Position numbers and translations under genes: made by a program
Notes under the pieces: generated by a model
Seen by the model: only the letters and a program-made list of their open reading frames with translations
Database searches by the model: none
Told to the model about the DNA's origin: nothing
In this document: positions 60,601 to 64,000 of the stretch, in pieces
Layout of the letters: every line of letters starts with the position of its first letter
Numbering within the stretch: position 1 is the first letter of the stretch
Source of the DNA: Methylomicrobium agile
GTDB lineage: Bacteria; Pseudomonadota; Gammaproteobacteria; Methylococcales; Methylomonadaceae
Length of the DNA stretch: 64,000 nucleotides
Assembly: GCF_000733855.1 (NCBI RefSeq)
Contig: NZ_JPOJ01000001.1
Span: forward strand, 3,179,001 to 3,243,000
Direction of reading: 5' to 3'

Positions 60601-63075
60601 TCAAGCGGTTCATCCCCACACTCGTGGGGAACACGAATACAAAATGACTATTAACAAAAACACCGTCGGTTCATCCCCACACTCGTGGGGAACACCTGAT
60701 CGGCTCTGTCGGCTGGGTCCATGCGTACGGTTCATCCCCACACTCGTGGGGAACACACCGAAAAGCGAAATATGCATATGTATGATGCCGGTTCATCCCC
60801 ACACTCGTGGGGAACACTTCAGATAAGCCGCAAGTTCTGCGGGATTCATCGGTTCATCCCCACACTCGTGGGGAACACGTAACTCTGATAGCTCTGATAA
60901 CTTACCATAACGGTTCATCCCCACACTCGTGGGGAACACATGCGACCATCGGCGGAAATGTCCGGGTAATCCGGTTCATCCCCACACTCGTGGGGAACAC
61001 CTTTTCGGTCGTATCTAATTCAACGTCGATTACGGTTCATCCCCACACTCGTGGGGAACACGACCCGATAAGTGAAAGGCGCACCGACCAAAACGGTTCA
61101 TCCCCACACTCGTGGGGAACACACGACGTGTTGTTGGTAATTGCCTTTCGGAATCGGTTCATCCCCACACTCGTGGGGAACACTCAAGCGTGCGATATTT
61201 AACACGGCCCAAAAGCGGTTCATCCCCACACTCGTGGGGAACACATTGCCTACGGCACCAGAATCAGCGGTGCGTACGGTTCATCCCCACACTCGTGGGG
61301 AACACCCTAAAAGCTGCGTCGTGTATGCGCTGTAAATCGGTTCATCCCCACACTCGTGGGGAACACCAGGTAGACCGTGGCGTCGTCTTCCGAGCGCACG
61401 GTTCATCCCCACACTCGTGGGGAACACTCGACAAGCGATTTCGTCGTATGCGAAGTCAACGGTTCATCCCCACACTCGTGGGGAACACTGCTGAAAAGGG
61501 CGCGGTACAAGCCGCGCTGACGGTTCATCCCCACACTCGTGGGGAACACGCGGGAACGGTTCGGATAACCTGCGCCATTAGCGGTTCATCCCCACACTCG
61601 TGGGGAACACCGGCACGCTATATATGCTCTGCGAGAATAGCTCGGTTCATCCCCACACTCGTGGGGAACACCTAACGCCGAACTAAGGCGCGCCGCCGAC
61701 GAACGGTTCATCCCCACACTCGTGGGGAACACTTGCCGACCCGCTCGTACAAACTCAGGTACTCCGGTTCATCCCCACACTCGTGGGGAACACGCGATTA
61801 ATCTTGTCGTCGCCGACGTTCGCAACGGTTCATCCCCACACTCGTGGGGAACACATCTTCCAACTGACCCTGCCTGAGTTGGAGCGCGGTTCATCCCCAC
61901 ACTCGTGGGGAACACTTATTTAGTCTCCGCTGGTTCGTTTTTTTTGGCGGTTCATCCCCACACTCGTGGGGAACACTCGACGATTTGTGCGGTCAGTTGC
62001 GCGATCAGCGGTTCATCCCCACACTCGTGGGGAACACTTGCAGGCGCAGGTTGCAGGTTTCGTCCATGGCGGTTCATCCCCACACTCGTGGGGAACACCG
62101 CGGCGCGTGGCACAAGATCAGTCGGCATGTCGGTTCATCCCCACACTCGTGGGGAACACTCGGCTTTACCGAACGTTTCGAAGGCATGGTGCGGTTCATC
62201 CCCACACTCGTGGGGAACACAATCTGCGGACAAGCCTTAACAGAACGCGGGGCGGTTCATCCCCACACTCGTGGGGAACACTTTCATGCAGACTTCGCGC
62301 CGTGCGCCCGCGCGCGGTTCATCCCCACACTCGTGGGGAACACACAACAATCTCGTTCGGGTAGTTGTCGCCGTTCGGTTCATCCCCACACTCGTGGGGA
62401 ACACACCCTTGTCGGGATCGACGATAAACGTGCCGGCGGTTCATCCCCACACTCGTGGGGAACACCAACTGCTCAACGGTGTGCCGTCGATCCACCGCGG
62501 TTCATCCCCACACTCGTGGGGAACACCTCGTCGGCGGGTTTGAGGATGTCGATGAATGCGGTTCATCCCCACACTCGTGGGGAACACGGCACTATCCGAT
62601 AACAAGCGGCTTTACGACATGGTTCATCCCCACACTCGTGGGGAACACGCCGCCGATCATACTCTCCAACGCTGGATAATCGGTTCATCCCCACACTCGT
62701 GGGGAACACGCGGTTTGATCGCCGACCCGTTTGTTGGCGGCCGGTTCATCCCCACACTCGTGGGGAACACTAGCACTAAGTAGAAAAAGCCGCTCAAAAC
62801 GGCGGTTCATCCCCACACTCGTGGGGAACACTAACAGGATCAGCGCCAAAGTGACCAATGAGACGGTTCATCCCCACACTCGTGGGGAACACTCCATCAT
62901 CGCGACGCCGTCGCTGTCCGAAAACGGTTCATCCCCACACTCGTGGGGAACACTAGACTGTATATTCTGTTAGATACACAGATATCGGTTCATCCCCACA
63001 CTCGTGGGGAACACTTGAGCGTTATATTGGTCTCGCTTGTCTCTGACGGTTCATCCCCACACTCGTGGGGAACAC
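51639..63075 (-). CRISPR. Type I-E CRISPR array, main block of 188 repeats
   Basis: A 29-bp repeat (on the plus strand CGGTTCATCCCC then ACACTCGTGGGGAACAC) recurs every 61 bp from 51639 to 63075 with 32-bp spacers; one is 33 bp (62282-62314). Spacing arithmetic gives 188 repeats and 187 spacers; with the older pieces to the left the array once had about 194 repeats. On the minus strand the repeat begins GTGTTCCCCACGAG, the I-E form, and cas1-cas2-leader lie at the right, so transcription runs leftwards and the newest spacers are near 63 kb. Near-identical and overlapping spacers show repeated sampling of the same targets. Confidence 0.98.
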
Positions 63076-63160
63076 ACTTATCCTAACACATTGTTAGACA
63101 AGCGAAATAATCGCCTCAAAATTTCCACCGATTCTTTGCCGGTTTTTTAACGTTAAATTG
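63076..63160 (-). promoter_or_regulatory. Leader of the I-E array
   Basis: An 85-bp AT-rich stretch between the first repeat and the cas2 stop. On the minus strand it contains the hairpin CTAACA/TGTTAG about 8 bp before the first repeat and the palindrome TTAACGTTAA further out. The leader is short; part of the promoter may lie in cas2. No good IHF consensus is seen. Confidence 0.6.

Positions 63161-64000
<840 letters not shown>

Noticed and set aside
51657-62973. Many open frames reading through the I-E array ([18 protein letters not shown] and [10 protein letters not shown] repeats)
   Set aside because: Translations of the I-E repeat in three frames, a known source of false protein annotation.

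Overview
The window looks like a chromosomal segment of a gammaproteobacterium. The housekeeping block lepA-lepB-DUF4845-rnc-era-recO-pdxJ has the usual gammaproteobacterial order. The wider gene content (two large CRISPR systems, a SulP anion transporter, a RoxA/MauG-like di-heme cytochrome) would suit an environmental species, possibly a methanotroph, but nothing here proves the taxon.

Layout. 1-6229: type I-F CRISPR-Cas genes (3' part of cas2-3, then csy1-csy2-csy3-csy4), interrupted between cas2-3 and csy1 by a divergently oriented GNAT/DUF1778 toxin-antitoxin pair and a 258-bp control region. 6230-11490: I-F leader and array (86 repeats, 85 spacers). 11.5-36.9 kb: core chromosome (APH-like kinase, lepA operon, PP2C phosphatase, sigma-54 activator, pyrF, trkA/trkH, xseA, P-type ATPase, rpiA, thpR, icd, SulP). 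37.5-40.7 kb: di-heme cytochrome facing a catalase-like gene. 41.2-42.6 kb: insertion-sequence remnants and one DDE-type IS. 42.67-63.08 kb: a very long type I-E array (about 194 repeats) running leftwards from cas1e-cas2e at the right edge. Its old end is broken up by five nested insertion sequences and one repeat interval holds a 1.13-kb foreign coding fragment.

Most notable observation: the control region upstream of csy1 hides a degenerate mini-CRISPR on the minus strand, two I-F-like repeats flanking a 20-nt guide. The first 17 nt of the guide match a site only about 30 bp away with a correct 5'-CC PAM. The only mismatches are at guide positions 6 and 12, the positions flipped out in type I effector complexes. 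The site overlaps the mini-array's own -10 box and touches the -35 box of the csy promoter. It therefore looks like an RNA-guided autorepressor of the csy operon (CreR/CreA type), placed directly upstream of a protein toxin-antitoxin pair.

The old end of the I-E array can be reassembled: removing IS21 and one 5-bp target duplication restores a 32-bp spacer, and removing an IS3 element and its 4-bp duplication restores a 29-bp repeat. All functional statements are inferred from motifs and context; no database search was possible.
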